Assembly (NCBI RefSeq): GCF_000526795.1 | Contig: NZ_JAGT01000001.1 | Span: 3,330,501-3,394,500, forward strand | DNA: 64,000 nucleotides | From: Ruminococcus flavefaciens AE3010 | GTDB taxonomy: Bacteria > Bacillota > Clostridia > Oscillospirales > Ruminococcaceae | Direction: 5' to 3' | In this document: positions 42,784 through 51,601 of the stretch, piece after piece | Layout: each line of letters opens with the position of its first letter | How positions within the stretch are numbered: position 1 is the stretch's first letter | Program-made: the position numbers and the translations under genes | Notes under the pieces: model-generated | Told to the model about the DNA's origin: nothing | What the model saw: the letters and a program-made list of their open reading frames with translations, nothing else | The model's database searches: none

Positions 42784-44160
42784 TTATTTCTTCTTTATAT
42801 TTGTCTCGCACTTGCTGCTTGGATACTTGCTCTCCATAGCCTTGTTGAGGTCGTCGAGAGTCTCAAAGCCCTCGAAGAGAACGTTGCCCTTAACGAATGC
42901 GTCGCCTGAAACTCCGAAGAAATTGAAGTACTCGGGCTTCTGGACATTGCTTGCAGGATAATCCTTATCCTTGTTATCGGGAGTAAGAACGTTTACGAAA
43001 GAAGTGAAGTAGTAGTACTCATAGGTATCCTTGTCAGTCTTTTTGTCGTCCTTCTTGTCGTCAGCCTTTGCGGTAGTTGTTGTAGTCTCGGACTTCTTGT
43101 CGTCCTTTGCTGTGGTAGTTGTTGTCTTTGCGTCCTCAGCCTTGGCAGCTTCCTCTGCCTTTGCAGCGGTAGTCTCAGCCTCGGCAGCTGCTTCTGTAGC
43201 GGCCTCTGTTTCAGCCTCGGTAGCTGCCTCAGTAGCCTTTTCCTCTTCCTTGTCGTCCTTGAAGCCCTCGGGCTTGTTGGTAGTTACCTTATATACAAAG
43301 CAGAGCGCGTTCTTGCCCCAGTAAGCGTTCTTATCCTTTGGAGTGTAGAGGTTAACGCCTACCAGCTCGATATCCTGGAGCTTTTTCTTCTCCCATGTCT
43401 TAACGAGCTTGTCGAACTCGCTGCGTGCGTACTTGTCCATTCTGTCGTAGGAAGCCTTCTCCACGTCGTCTATCTTTGAGATGTAGGACTGAACGCCGTC
43501 TACCTTGAATTCCTTTTCAAATAAAGTCGGCAGGTAGCCCTCCTCAAAGCACTCTTCCTTGATGTAATCAGTGTCACTGCTGCTGCTTCCGAATGTTACC
43601 TTTACCTTGTCTCCGTTGCTGAGACCTGATGACGGAGTCACCTTGAAGTAATTATAGCTTACAGGGAAGTCGCTGTCCACCTTTATCTTAGCGTATGCAT
43701 CGGGACCTACACCCGAATATTCAAGAGTTATGTACTCAAACGGGTCGAACTCCTTAGCTTCTTCAAGATCTTTTACGATAATTGACTTATCCTCGACCTT
43801 GAGCTTGATCTTGTATTTCTTTTCAAGCTTCTCCACCTTGTCGTCGTCCCACTCAAATGTAATGGTATCGCCGTTTGAGAGCTGTTTGGTCTTGTCAAGT
43901 TCACCGCCGAGGTACTTCTGGAGCTTTGATGCGGCTCTTTCGATATCGTGATCGTCGTCCTCGTCCTTGATGCCGAATGCCTTGAGATTGTCCTTTACCA
44001 TCTGCTCATAGTCAACTGTGAAGCTTGCTCTTGCAGCGGTATCCAGACCGTCGTACTTTACTTCAAGGTAATCGTTAGGGTCGATGGTAGCTCTTCCGCA
44101 GCTTACCAGAACAGCGGCAAGTGGCAGAACAGCCATTGCTTTCATAATGCTTTTCTTCAT
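42784..44160 (-). CDS. Lipoprotein with duplicated beta domain and charged low-complexity region
   Basis: The 458-residue protein has a lipoprotein signal (lipobox LVSC, Cys21). Two related stretches follow: DPNDYLEVKYDGLDTAARAS with LSNGDTITFEWD, and DPFEYITLEYSGVGPDAYAK with LSNGDKVKVTFG. They indicate an internal duplication of about 100 residues. Residues about 290-375 are a Lys/Glu/Ala/Thr tract (EAATEAETEAATEA, TTTTTAKADDKKDD). A final domain of about 80 residues follows. I know no function; an envelope role is likely. GGAGGT precedes the start. It has its own promoter and terminator. Confidence 0.8.
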   Translation of the reverse strand: MKKSIMKAMAVLPLAAVLVSCGRATIDPNDYLEVKYDGLDTAARASFTVDYEQMVKDNLKAFGIKDEDDDHDIERAASKLQKYLGGELDKTKQLSNGDTITFEWDDDKVEKLEKKYKIKLKVEDKSIIVKDLEEAKEFDPFEYITLEYSGVGPDAYAKIKVDSDFPVSYNYFKVTPSSGLSNGDKVKVTFGSSSSDTDYIKEECFEEGYLPTLFEKEFKVDGVQSYISKIDDVEKASYDRMDKYARSEFDKLVKTWEKKKLQDIELVGVNLYTPKDKNAYWGKNALCFVYKVTTNKPEGFKDDKEEEKATEAATEAETEAATEAAAEAETTAAKAEEAAKAEDAKTTTTTAKDDKKSETTTTTAKADDKKDDKKTDKDTYEYYYFTSFVNVLTPDNKDKDYPASNVQKPEYFNFFGVSGDAFVKGNVLFEGFETLDDLNKAMESKYPSSKCETNIKKK

Positions 44161-44595
44161 TTCTCATACCTCCATAAATACGGATTTTTAAATCCTTTAA
44201 TATTATATCAAATAATAATAATGACGTCAATCGTCAATATATATTAATTTTTCGACAATGTACGGCGTTTTATTGAAAAGATTTCGGTGAAGCGTTCTGC
44301 GGACGATCAGCAGCAGTTGCTGATGTGAAATACAGGGCATGCAAAGGCTGCTGAAACGGTACTGCTCATATTTGCACAAAACGTTATATAACAAGCGCGA
44401 AATGTTATTGCATACTTCTGTACGTTCTGCTAAAATATAGTTGTAAAAAAGAAACCGCAAAGCCGAAACCGCATAATATAGCGGCATATAATGATCATAT
44501 AACGGCATTTCAATGCCGTATCTGCACTGTAATGATCGTTATCGTCAGCACATTATGTTATTCGGCGTCAACACAAAATGAGAGGGAATCATATC
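44161..44595. other. Divergent promoter region between the lipoprotein and the GH9 gene
   Basis: It holds the minus-strand promoter at 44202-44230, a perfect palindrome ACGGCATT-TC-AATGCCGT at 44503-44520 and a TATAAT at 44487-44492 without a good -35 box. The palindrome lies about 75 bp before the GH9 start and could be an operator. I see no gene in this stretch. Confidence 0.5.
44202..44230 (-). promoter_or_regulatory. Promoter of the lipoprotein gene at 42784
   Basis: TTGACG, 17 bp, TATAAT on the minus strand, 41 bp before the start codon. Confidence 0.75.
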
Positions 44596-47184
44596 ATGAA
44601 GAAAAATTCTATCAAGCGCTGTGCGGCTGTTCTTGCAGCCTGCACCGTTATGGCAGCATCCGCACCTGCTGTCAGCGCACCTGCTATGGCTGCGGGAAAT
44701 CTTATAAGCAATTCCACATTTGAGTCGGGCGTTTCGGGCTGGGGCACCTACAAGGAGAGCGGCGGAAAGTGCTCTCTCGGCACAAAGAATGGCCAGCTTG
44801 CTCTTACAGTATCAAATGTGGGCGAGGTAAACTACGCCGTACAGGTATACTACGACGTTGTACCGCTCTACAAGAACGGCGTTTACCGCTTGAAGTACGA
44901 CATTTCATGTTCCACAGACCGTTTTATCGAGGGCATGATACAGATGAACGGCGGTGACTACAGAGCATACACATGGAAGGGCTTAAAGCTCACCTCCACA
45001 CCTCAGTCGGTTGATTATGAGTTCACCATGGAAGACGATACAGATATCATGGCTAAGCTTGTATTCAACTGCGGTATACAGGAGAAGTACGAGGGGGCTC
45101 TTCCCGAGCATACTATATATATCGATAACGTATCACTTGAACTTGTTGACGACAGCAAGGTGGACTACGCTTCCAGCCGTCCCTATGCTCCGTCTATAAA
45201 CATCGATCAGGTGGGCTACAGACCTGACAGTAGAAAGGTAGCTGTATTCCGCGATGTTACAAGCCAGACAGAGTTCAAGGTAGTGAACGCTGCCACAAAG
45301 GAAGCTGTTTACACAGGCAAGCTTGAAAACAAGACCGACAACAAGAGCGCAGACGAGACGAACTGGACAGGCGATTTCAGCTCCGTAAAGGAAGCAGGCA
45401 AGTACTACATCACCTGCGAGGGTCTGGACAACTCCTATACATTCGAGATAGGCGACAAGGTCTACTCAAACCTCATCGACGACAGCGTTAGAATGCTTTA
45501 TTTACAGCGCTGCGGCGTCAAGGTAGAGGACAAGGACTTCGGTCACGATGCATGCCACACATCAATGGCAACAATCTACGGCACAAACGAAAAGATAGAT
45601 GTAAGCGGCGGCTGGCACGACGCAGGCGACTACGGCAGATACGTAGTTCCCGCTGCAAAGGCTGTTGCAGACCTTATCTACGCTTACGATACAGCTCCCG
45701 AGCTCTTCGGCGACAACATCGGTATCCCCGAGAGCGGCAACGGTACTCCCGATATACTGGACGAGGCTCGCTTCGAGCTTGAATGGATGATGAAGATGCA
45801 GGCTGCTGACGGCGGCGCTTACCACAAGGTCTCCTGCAAGACCTTCCCCGGATATGTAGCTCCTACCAAGGAGACAGGAGAGCTCTTCGTAACTCCCGTT
45901 AGCTCCACAGCTACAGCTGATTTCTGTGCTTCAATGGCTCTCGCAGCCGAGTTCTACGAGAAGTACGACAAGGACTTCGCCAAGAAGTGCATGGACGCAG
46001 CAGAGAAGTCATGGGCATGGCTTGAAAAGAACAAAAATTACGTTCTCGTAAATCCCGAGGACATCGTTACAGGCGATTACGCTGACTTCACCAAGGACGA
46101 CTCCGATGAGCGCTACTGGGCTGCTGCTCAGATGTACCGCGCAACAGGGGACGAGAAGTATCTTAGCGCTGTCAGCTCCGTAAAGACAGGTCTTGACTGG
46201 TCTGTTGTGGGAGACTACGGCAATATTGCCCTCCTTACCATGAAGAACGCAGACAAGAGCTCTACAGCATATCAGAAGGCTGCCGACGCTGTAACATCAC
46301 AGGCAAAGAGCCTTCTCAGCACATCCAAGTCATCACCTTACGGCGTTGCTATCACAAAGTACGACTGGGGCAGCAACATGACTATCGCAAACAAAGGCAT
46401 AATCATGGCACTTGCAAGCAAGCTCACAGGCGACAGCAGCTATACCGACGGCGCAAACGCACAGCTTGACTACCTCCTGGGCACAAACCCTGTGGCTACC
46501 TGCTTCGTAACAGGCTACGGCACAGTATCTCCCGAGCACCCGCACCACCGTCCGTCAATGGCAGCGGGCAAGGCTATGAAGGGCATGCTGGTCGGCGGTG
46601 TTGACCAGAGCCTTGAGGACAGCGCAGCAAAGGCTTACTGTCAGGATCAGCCCAGCGCAAAGCGCTACGTTGACAACTCCGAGAGCTATTCCACAAACGA
46701 GATAACTATCTACTGGAATTCTCCTCTTACATATCTCCTTTCTCTCACAGAAAAGACAGAGAGCTCACAGCCCGATGTGACAACAACTACCACAACTTCT
46801 ACAACAACAACTACTACAACTACAACTGCAACTGATACTACCACAACTGCAACAAGCACAGCTACATCTTCCGAGACAACAGCAACTTCTACTACAACAG
46901 CTGTGACTACAGAGAGCACAACGACTACAACTCAGTCTGACAAGACCGTAACTCTTGCAGGCGATGCAAACTGCGACGGCGCAGTTGATATGTCAGACGT
47001 AGTCCTCATCATGCAGGCTCTTGCAAATCCGAACAAGTTCGATATCAACGGTACCGACGAGCACCGTATCACCGAGCAGGGCACTGTAAATGCAGATGTC
47101 AGCGAAAGAGGCAACGGCATGACAACAGCAGACGCTCTTGAAATACAGAGATATCTGCTCAATATAATCAGCAAGCTTTCATAA
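44596..47184 (+). CDS. Cellulosomal endoglucanase: CBM4-like - Ig-like - GH9 - dockerin
   Basis: The 862-residue secreted enzyme should cut cellulose or other beta-1,4-glucans. A signal peptide (1-34, ending APAMA) is followed by a CBM4-like domain (about 36-190, NLISNSTFESGVSGWGTY) and an Ig-like domain (about 205-300, INIDQVGYRPDSRKVAVF). The GH9 domain (about 305-710) has the DAGD nucleophile pair in SGGWHDAGDYGRYV, the His motif PEHPHHRPS and the acid Glu in SYSTNEITIYWN. A Thr linker (about 720-780) leads to a dockerin (786-862: GDANCDGAVDMSDVVLIMQ). The dockerin is close to that of the GH11-CE3 enzyme. ATG 44596 follows GAGGGAATC. Confidence 0.95.
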   Translation: MKKNSIKRCAAVLAACTVMAASAPAVSAPAMAAGNLISNSTFESGVSGWGTYKESGGKCSLGTKNGQLALTVSNVGEVNYAVQVYYDVVPLYKNGVYRLKYDISCSTDRFIEGMIQMNGGDYRAYTWKGLKLTSTPQSVDYEFTMEDDTDIMAKLVFNCGIQEKYEGALPEHTIYIDNVSLELVDDSKVDYASSRPYAPSINIDQVGYRPDSRKVAVFRDVTSQTEFKVVNAATKEAVYTGKLENKTDNKSADETNWTGDFSSVKEAGKYYITCEGLDNSYTFEIGDKVYSNLIDDSVRMLYLQRCGVKVEDKDFGHDACHTSMATIYGTNEKIDVSGGWHDAGDYGRYVVPAAKAVADLIYAYDTAPELFGDNIGIPESGNGTPDILDEARFELEWMMKMQAADGGAYHKVSCKTFPGYVAPTKETGELFVTPVSSTATADFCASMALAAEFYEKYDKDFAKKCMDAAEKSWAWLEKNKNYVLVNPEDIVTGDYADFTKDDSDERYWAAAQMYRATGDEKYLSAVSSVKTGLDWSVVGDYGNIALLTMKNADKSSTAYQKAADAVTSQAKSLLSTSKSSPYGVAITKYDWGSNMTIANKGIIMALASKLTGDSSYTDGANAQLDYLLGTNPVATCFVTGYGTVSPEHPHHRPSMAAGKAMKGMLVGGVDQSLEDSAAKAYCQDQPSAKRYVDNSESYSTNEITIYWNSPLTYLLSLTEKTESSQPDVTTTTTTSTTTTTTTTTATDTTTTATSTATSSETTATSTTTAVTTESTTTTTQSDKTVTLAGDANCDGAVDMSDVVLIMQALANPNKFDINGTDEHRITEQGTVNADVSERGNGMTTADALEIQRYLLNIISKLS

Positions 47185-47205
47185 TAATCATAATGATCAC
47201 TTGGG

Positions 47206-47236
47206 AAACAGACAGCTTATGGCTGTCTGTTTTTTA
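47206..47236 (+). terminator. Terminator after the GH9 gene
   Basis: AAACAGACAGC, loop TTATG, GCTGTCTGTTT followed by T: an 11-bp perfect stem. Confidence 0.92.
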
Positions 47237-47241
47237 TTTCA

Positions 47242-47306
47242 GTGACAATTGTCACCCGAAAAGTTATAAATGTCATCTTGAAATCAGTCGGAAAATGTCA
47301 TATAAT
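47242..47306 (+). promoter_or_regulatory. Promoter with upstream palindrome before the gene at 47344
   Basis: TTGAAA at 47278-47283, 17 bp, TATAAT at 47301-47306. The 14-bp perfect palindrome GTGACAATTGTCAC lies at 47242-47255, 22 bp before the -35 box, a position suited to an activator or repressor. Confidence 0.65.
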
Positions 47307-47343
47307 ATAATCACGGAATTAAACTCTAAGGGGAGTGAGATAT

Positions 47344-47919
47344 ATGGTAGTTCATTTTTATGAAGTCAGAAACTGTACATTTGAAGGCTATAAAGGCGAT
47401 CCCGTACTCTTTGCGCCTGCTGATACCGACGATGATACCCTTATGAAGCGGGGCTTCAGGAGGAACAAGGAGGGGCGCTGGTTCAGACCTGTGAATATGG
47501 CGGAGTACAATTTTATATCATACTCTGCACAGTTCGGAGATGTTGCCATCAATGATGCAAATGCAGGGTACATTATGAATTTTAATGCGGCTTCACCCTA
47601 TAATCAGAAGTATTACGGGGACAATACGGCAAATGTACTTTGTTTTGTGTCCATAGGACTTATGGCTTCCGCAGTGCCTGCCACGCTGCTGGCGACTGTG
47701 CTTGTGGGCGGAGCTTTCTTCATAGCGGCTATTATCCTGATGATAATTGTAAGGGTGAAGTATCCGTACAGCCAGTTCGGAAAGGTACTCTGCATAGTTT
47801 ATATAGTTCTGTCCATACTGGTGATACTTCTTACTATAGCGGTCATGGTGCTTATTGCCATTATATGCAACCAGATGATGAACGACTGCGAATCCTGCTG
47901 TCATAGTATCCCCGGCTGA
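47344..47919 (+). CDS. Membrane protein of unknown function
   Basis: The 191-residue protein has a soluble N-terminal region (about 1-95) with FRRNKEGRWFRPVNMAEYNF and two or three membrane segments after it (about 98-130 and 138-168). It ends CNQMMNDCESCCHS, with four Cys near the C-terminus. I do not recognise a family. ATG 47344 follows GGGGAGTGAG. The Lgt-like gene follows after 20 bp, so the two are probably one operon. Confidence 0.7.
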   Translation: MVVHFYEVRNCTFEGYKGDPVLFAPADTDDDTLMKRGFRRNKEGRWFRPVNMAEYNFISYSAQFGDVAINDANAGYIMNFNAASPYNQKYYGDNTANVLCFVSIGLMASAVPATLLATVLVGGAFFIAAIILMIIVRVKYPYSQFGKVLCIVYIVLSILVILLTIAVMVLIAIICNQMMNDCESCCHSIPG

Positions 47920-47939
47920 TGATAAGGAGCTGATGAAGC

Positions 47940-48668
47940 GTGACTATACATATAGATACGAGCTATAAGCTCATACCGCCCTATGTGGTAATGATAGTTC
48001 TGTCCTGCGCACTTGGCATAGCTATGCAGTACATAATGAATACAAAGCGGGGCATTGAAAAGAGAACAGCAGGCTTTGTTGCGCTGCTCTCGCCATTCAT
48101 GAGCCTGTTTTTCGGACTTCTGCTCACCTACGCAGCGTCAGGAGGCAAGGAGTTCGGCTTATCGTCTATGGGCGGACTTGCAGGCATGTACGGCAGTGTG
48201 CTCACTCTTGCGCTGATAATCGGCGACAGGGAGAAGTCGGTGGTAATGTTTGAGAACTGCACGCTGGTACTGCCGCTGATGTACAGCGTATCCAAGGTGG
48301 GCTGTTTTCTGGCGGGCTGCTGTCACGGCGTACCCTACAGCGGACCGTTCTGCGTGGAATATACAGGCAAGGTAACTGAGACAGGCAGCGTTTTTCCTGT
48401 TCAGCTCTCCGAGACAGTGGTATTCTTCCTGATATTTGCAGCAGGCATGCTGATGTTCGCAAAGGGCAGCAGATATGCTGTGAATATGGTCTTCATAGCT
48501 TCTGCGGCAGCAAAAGGACTTCTTGATTTTACGCGAGAGTCCCATATCGGCAAGCTCGTGTCCCTGAACCAGATACTGTGCTTTCTGATAATGGCAGTGT
48601 TTATAGTTTTCCTTATAATAAAAAGAAAAAAGCCGACCTGCGTCGGCATAAGAAAAGCGGAGCAATAA
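47940..48668 (+). CDS. Lgt-like (prolipoprotein diacylglyceryl transferase family) membrane protein
   Basis: The 242-residue protein has seven hydrophobic segments and the pattern SKVGCFLAGCCHGVPYSGPF followed by FPVQLSETVVFF, as in a divergent branch of the Lgt family. The HGG and GRWGNF motifs of true Lgt are not present in standard form, so activity on lipoproteins is uncertain. The start is GTG at 47940, with AAGGAG 10 bp upstream; an ATG 7 bp upstream is in another frame. A terminator overlaps its last codons. Confidence 0.65.
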   Translation: MTIHIDTSYKLIPPYVVMIVLSCALGIAMQYIMNTKRGIEKRTAGFVALLSPFMSLFFGLLLTYAASGGKEFGLSSMGGLAGMYGSVLTLALIIGDREKSVVMFENCTLVLPLMYSVSKVGCFLAGCCHGVPYSGPFCVEYTGKVTETGSVFPVQLSETVVFFLIFAAGMLMFAKGSRYAVNMVFIASAAAKGLLDFTRESHIGKLVSLNQILCFLIMAVFIVFLIIKRKKPTCVGIRKAEQ

Positions 48669-48682
48669 GCTCCGCTTTTTTA
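48654..48682. terminator. Bidirectional terminator overlapping a stop codon
   Basis: AAAAGCGGAGC, loop AATAA, GCTCCGCTTTT: an 11-bp stem. The stop codon of the Lgt-like gene lies across the loop, and the opposing EAL gene ends 4 bp further on. Confidence 0.9.
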
Positions 48683-48685
48683 TGT

Positions 48686-50374
48686 TTAAGCCTCTACATC
48701 GTAATGACCGTTTCTTAATCGCTCTTCAAAATCCTCCAGTGGGAGCGGCTTGTCGAACAGGAAGCCCTGAGCGTACATACATCGGTTATCCCTGAGCACC
48801 TTGACCTGATTCTGGGTCTCGACACCCTCTGCAACACATTCAAGACCCAGGTCATTTGCCATGGCAACAACGTGCTTGAAGGTCACAGCTCTTGTGGTGC
48901 TCGTATCGTCGTCAACAGGGAGGAAGCTCTTGTCTACCTTCAGGACGCTCCACGGAATGTCTCTGAGAAGATTGAGTGAAGAGAAGCCCATTCCGAAATC
49001 GTCGATAGAGGTGAATATGCCCTCCTTTTTAAGACCGCTTACTACACGCTTCAAGTCACGGAACTCCACGTCGGTGGTGGTTTCCGTAAGCTCTATTTCG
49101 ATATATTCATGAGGTACATTGTAATTGTTTATGATCCCGATAATGTGTTCGAGGAGGTCAATGTCCATCATGTGCTTTCGTGAGAAGTTAACAGAGATAC
49201 GCACAACATTGCTGCCCTCGTCCAGCCAGCGGCGTATATCACTGCACACTGTCTCCAGCATATAGAAGTCCAGCTGACAGATGTCGGTATTCTGCTCCAG
49301 TATTGGTATGAAATCTAAGGGCGGAACGATACTGCCGTCCTTTATCCAGCGGCAAAGAGCCTCTGCACCCACCAGCTTGCCTGTGGCGATATCGATCTTG
49401 GGCTGATAGAATACCTTGAATTCCTTGCGTTTCAGCGCCTGTGGGAAGAGCTTCTGGATATGCATGCGCTTTTCTCTGCCGACTTCCATTTTGTCATCAA
49501 AGAAAATAATGCTGTCCTTGCCGCCCAGCTTTGCAGTCTGACAGGCGGGAAGTATTCTGTCCATAATATCGCCCGGGGCGTCGCATCTGAAACCGTTAGG
49601 TATGCGGAAAACGCCTACGCTGGCTGACAGCAGGATGCGCTTGCCCGTACTGTTATCATAAATGACAGGAGTACCTTTGAGAACACTTAAGATCTCGTCA
49701 AGGAGACAGTCATCGAAGATACCTGTGAAATTATCTCCGCCTATTCGGCATATAATGCCCTTTTCGCCGACGATCTCCTTTAGTATCCTGATAAAGTTGT
49801 AAATAGCCACATCTCCTGCTTCTCTGCCAATATCGCGGTTAATGAGGGTCAGATGGCGGAGATTGAAATATACGGCTGCATTGCCGCCAAGAGCGTTCTT
49901 TTTATTGAGCATCTCGATATACCGCATGAATGAACGGACGTTTGGATAGCCCACATTGTCAAAGAATATGAATTTCTCGACTACGCCTTCCATTCTGTGA
50001 CGGCTGATAAAGCTGAGGACAGCTCTCATTGCCGTACTGAGCTTTTCTTCTTCTTCGGTGTCAAGAGGATCTTCATCGGGCTCTCTGTAAGCAGATGTAT
50101 TGATGACTACCGCTGACTTTGCAACTACACGCTCGGTTCGGTACAATACGCCTTTTTTGCCGTTATCATAGCCTACCTTGATATCGCCGATGCCTTTTTT
50201 CTCGTCATCTCCATTGAGGTAAAACTCCGATGTGACCTTAGTCAGTTTGAAGAATACGCATAGCTTGGCAACAGACGCTATTATTTCGTCTTCGTTGTAG
50301 ACTGCACCCTTGGTCATGTTGCTTATCAGCTCTTCAAACAATCTATAAAATTCAAAAGCTCTTTCATTAGTCAT
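48686..50374 (-). CDS. Cyclic di-GMP phosphodiesterase (degenerate GGDEF - EAL)
   Basis: The 562-residue soluble protein has an N-terminal region without membrane segments, a GGDEF-like domain in which the motif reads GGDNF (so no cyclase activity expected), and an EAL domain (about 310-560). The EAL domain keeps the catalytic set: GAEALCRW, SVNFSRKHM, IELTETT, IDDFGMGFSSL, KVDKSF and AEGVET. It should hydrolyse cyclic di-GMP, possibly with GTP bound to the degenerate domain as activator. TGGAGAG precedes the start. Confidence 0.9.
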   Translation of the reverse strand: MTNERAFEFYRLFEELISNMTKGAVYNEDEIIASVAKLCVFFKLTKVTSEFYLNGDDEKKGIGDIKVGYDNGKKGVLYRTERVVAKSAVVINTSAYREPDEDPLDTEEEEKLSTAMRAVLSFISRHRMEGVVEKFIFFDNVGYPNVRSFMRYIEMLNKKNALGGNAAVYFNLRHLTLINRDIGREAGDVAIYNFIRILKEIVGEKGIICRIGGDNFTGIFDDCLLDEILSVLKGTPVIYDNSTGKRILLSASVGVFRIPNGFRCDAPGDIMDRILPACQTAKLGGKDSIIFFDDKMEVGREKRMHIQKLFPQALKRKEFKVFYQPKIDIATGKLVGAEALCRWIKDGSIVPPLDFIPILEQNTDICQLDFYMLETVCSDIRRWLDEGSNVVRISVNFSRKHMMDIDLLEHIIGIINNYNVPHEYIEIELTETTTDVEFRDLKRVVSGLKKEGIFTSIDDFGMGFSSLNLLRDIPWSVLKVDKSFLPVDDDTSTTRAVTFKHVVAMANDLGLECVAEGVETQNQVKVLRDNRCMYAQGFLFDKPLPLEDFEERLRNGHYDVEA

Positions 50375-50620
50375 AACAATCTCTCCATTTTACGTATGGA
50401 TTCCCCTATTATTAAATACATTATAACATAAATCAACAGCTAATTCAAGTGAATTTTGAAGTTTTGCACAGATAGTTTGAAAATTCTTTTTAGATTAAAG
50501 TACATATTTAACGAGAAGCATACTGCGGCAAAGCCTGTTGTCGGATATTAAGCATTTGGCATTGATTTTTGCGGCAATATATGTTAGTATAATAGAATAT
50601 AACAGGAAAAGAGGTACCAT

Positions 50621-51478
50621 ATGATACAGGATATAGGAGAAAACGTTTTCAGGAACGAATTTGCGCTGCGCAGGGAGCCTGCGGCTTCCGACAGGGTAAT
50701 AGTATACAGGGAAGGCGAAATGGCGTGCAGTGTTGAAAACAATGCCATTGCCTTTCCGCAGGTTAGGGAGCTCCCCGAGACGTATGCGGAAAAGCTGATA
50801 TATCTTTTTGAGGTGGAGGGAGAAGCCTTCTTTCTGCTGCTGACAGACAGCGGTGAAGGTCCTGAGCTCCCCGAAAAGTACACATTCGGCAGTATCAGGA
50901 AGATACGCAGCACCGACCCGCAGCCGCAGAAGTATCTGTTTGCGGCAGTTACTGCACATCATCTTGCGGAGTGGTATATCGGCAGCCGTTTCTGCGGACG
51001 CTGCGGCGCGGAAAATAGTCACGACAGCAGCGAGAGAGCCATGGTCTGCCCGAAATGCGGCAAAAAGTTCTACCCGAGGATTGACCCTGCGGTGATAGTG
51101 GGAGTGGTCAGCGGCGATAAGCTGCTCATAACCCGCTACAGAACAGGCTTTGCCCACAATGCGCTGGTGGCAGGCTTTACGGAGATAGGAGAGTCCTTTG
51201 AAGCAACGGTCTCCCGTGAGGTCATGGAGGAAACAGGCATAAAAGTAAAGAATATCCGCTATTACAAGTCTCAGCCGTGGGGCATTGCCGCCAATATCCT
51301 TGCAGGCTTTTTCTGTGAGGCTGACGGTGACAGTACCATACATATGGACGAAAACGAGCTGAAATACGCAGAATGGCTCGGCAGGGAGGAGATAGTGCTC
51401 CAGCCCTACGACCACAGCCTTACCAATGAGATGATGAAGCTTTTCAAGAGCAAGGGACGTGGAGTGCTCGGCAAGTAG
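50621..51478 (+). CDS. nudC: NAD+ diphosphatase (Nudix)
   Basis: The 285-residue enzyme cleaves NADH/NAD+ to NMN and AMP and, in known members, removes NAD caps from RNA. It has the zinc ribbon (FCGRCG and VCPKCGKKFYPR, near 128-150), the Nudix box GFTEIGESFEATVSREVMEE with TGI, and SQPWGIAANILAGFF, the variant of the family's SQPW motif. The start follows AGAGGTAC. The antisense frames are shadows. Confidence 0.93.
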   Translation: MIQDIGENVFRNEFALRREPAASDRVIVYREGEMACSVENNAIAFPQVRELPETYAEKLIYLFEVEGEAFFLLLTDSGEGPELPEKYTFGSIRKIRSTDPQPQKYLFAAVTAHHLAEWYIGSRFCGRCGAENSHDSSERAMVCPKCGKKFYPRIDPAVIVGVVSGDKLLITRYRTGFAHNALVAGFTEIGESFEATVSREVMEETGIKVKNIRYYKSQPWGIAANILAGFFCEADGDSTIHMDENELKYAEWLGREEIVLQPYDHSLTNEMMKLFKSKGRGVLGK

Positions 51479-51505
51479 CTTTTGCAATATTCACATAAAT
51501 TTAAC

Positions 51506-51534
51506 TGGACATATAAAAACTTATGTGATATAAT
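51506..51534 (+). promoter_or_regulatory. Promoter of the GGDEF gene at 51602
   Basis: TGGACA at 51506-51511, 17 bp, TATAAT at 51529-51534. Confidence 0.65.
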
Positions 51535-51601
51535 TAGTATAGGATATCAATAGAGTATCCTTGCACCTAAAAAACTGCCTGTTCGGCTGAAAGGAGAAAT
51601 T

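Noticed and set aside
50495..51487. Long open frame opposite nudC (330 codons), with similar ones at 52049-53089, 38049-38966, 12435-13346 and 35932-36852
   Set aside because: Each is antisense to a well-recognised gene with an intact family match, and none has a promoter, ribosome site or familiar motif.
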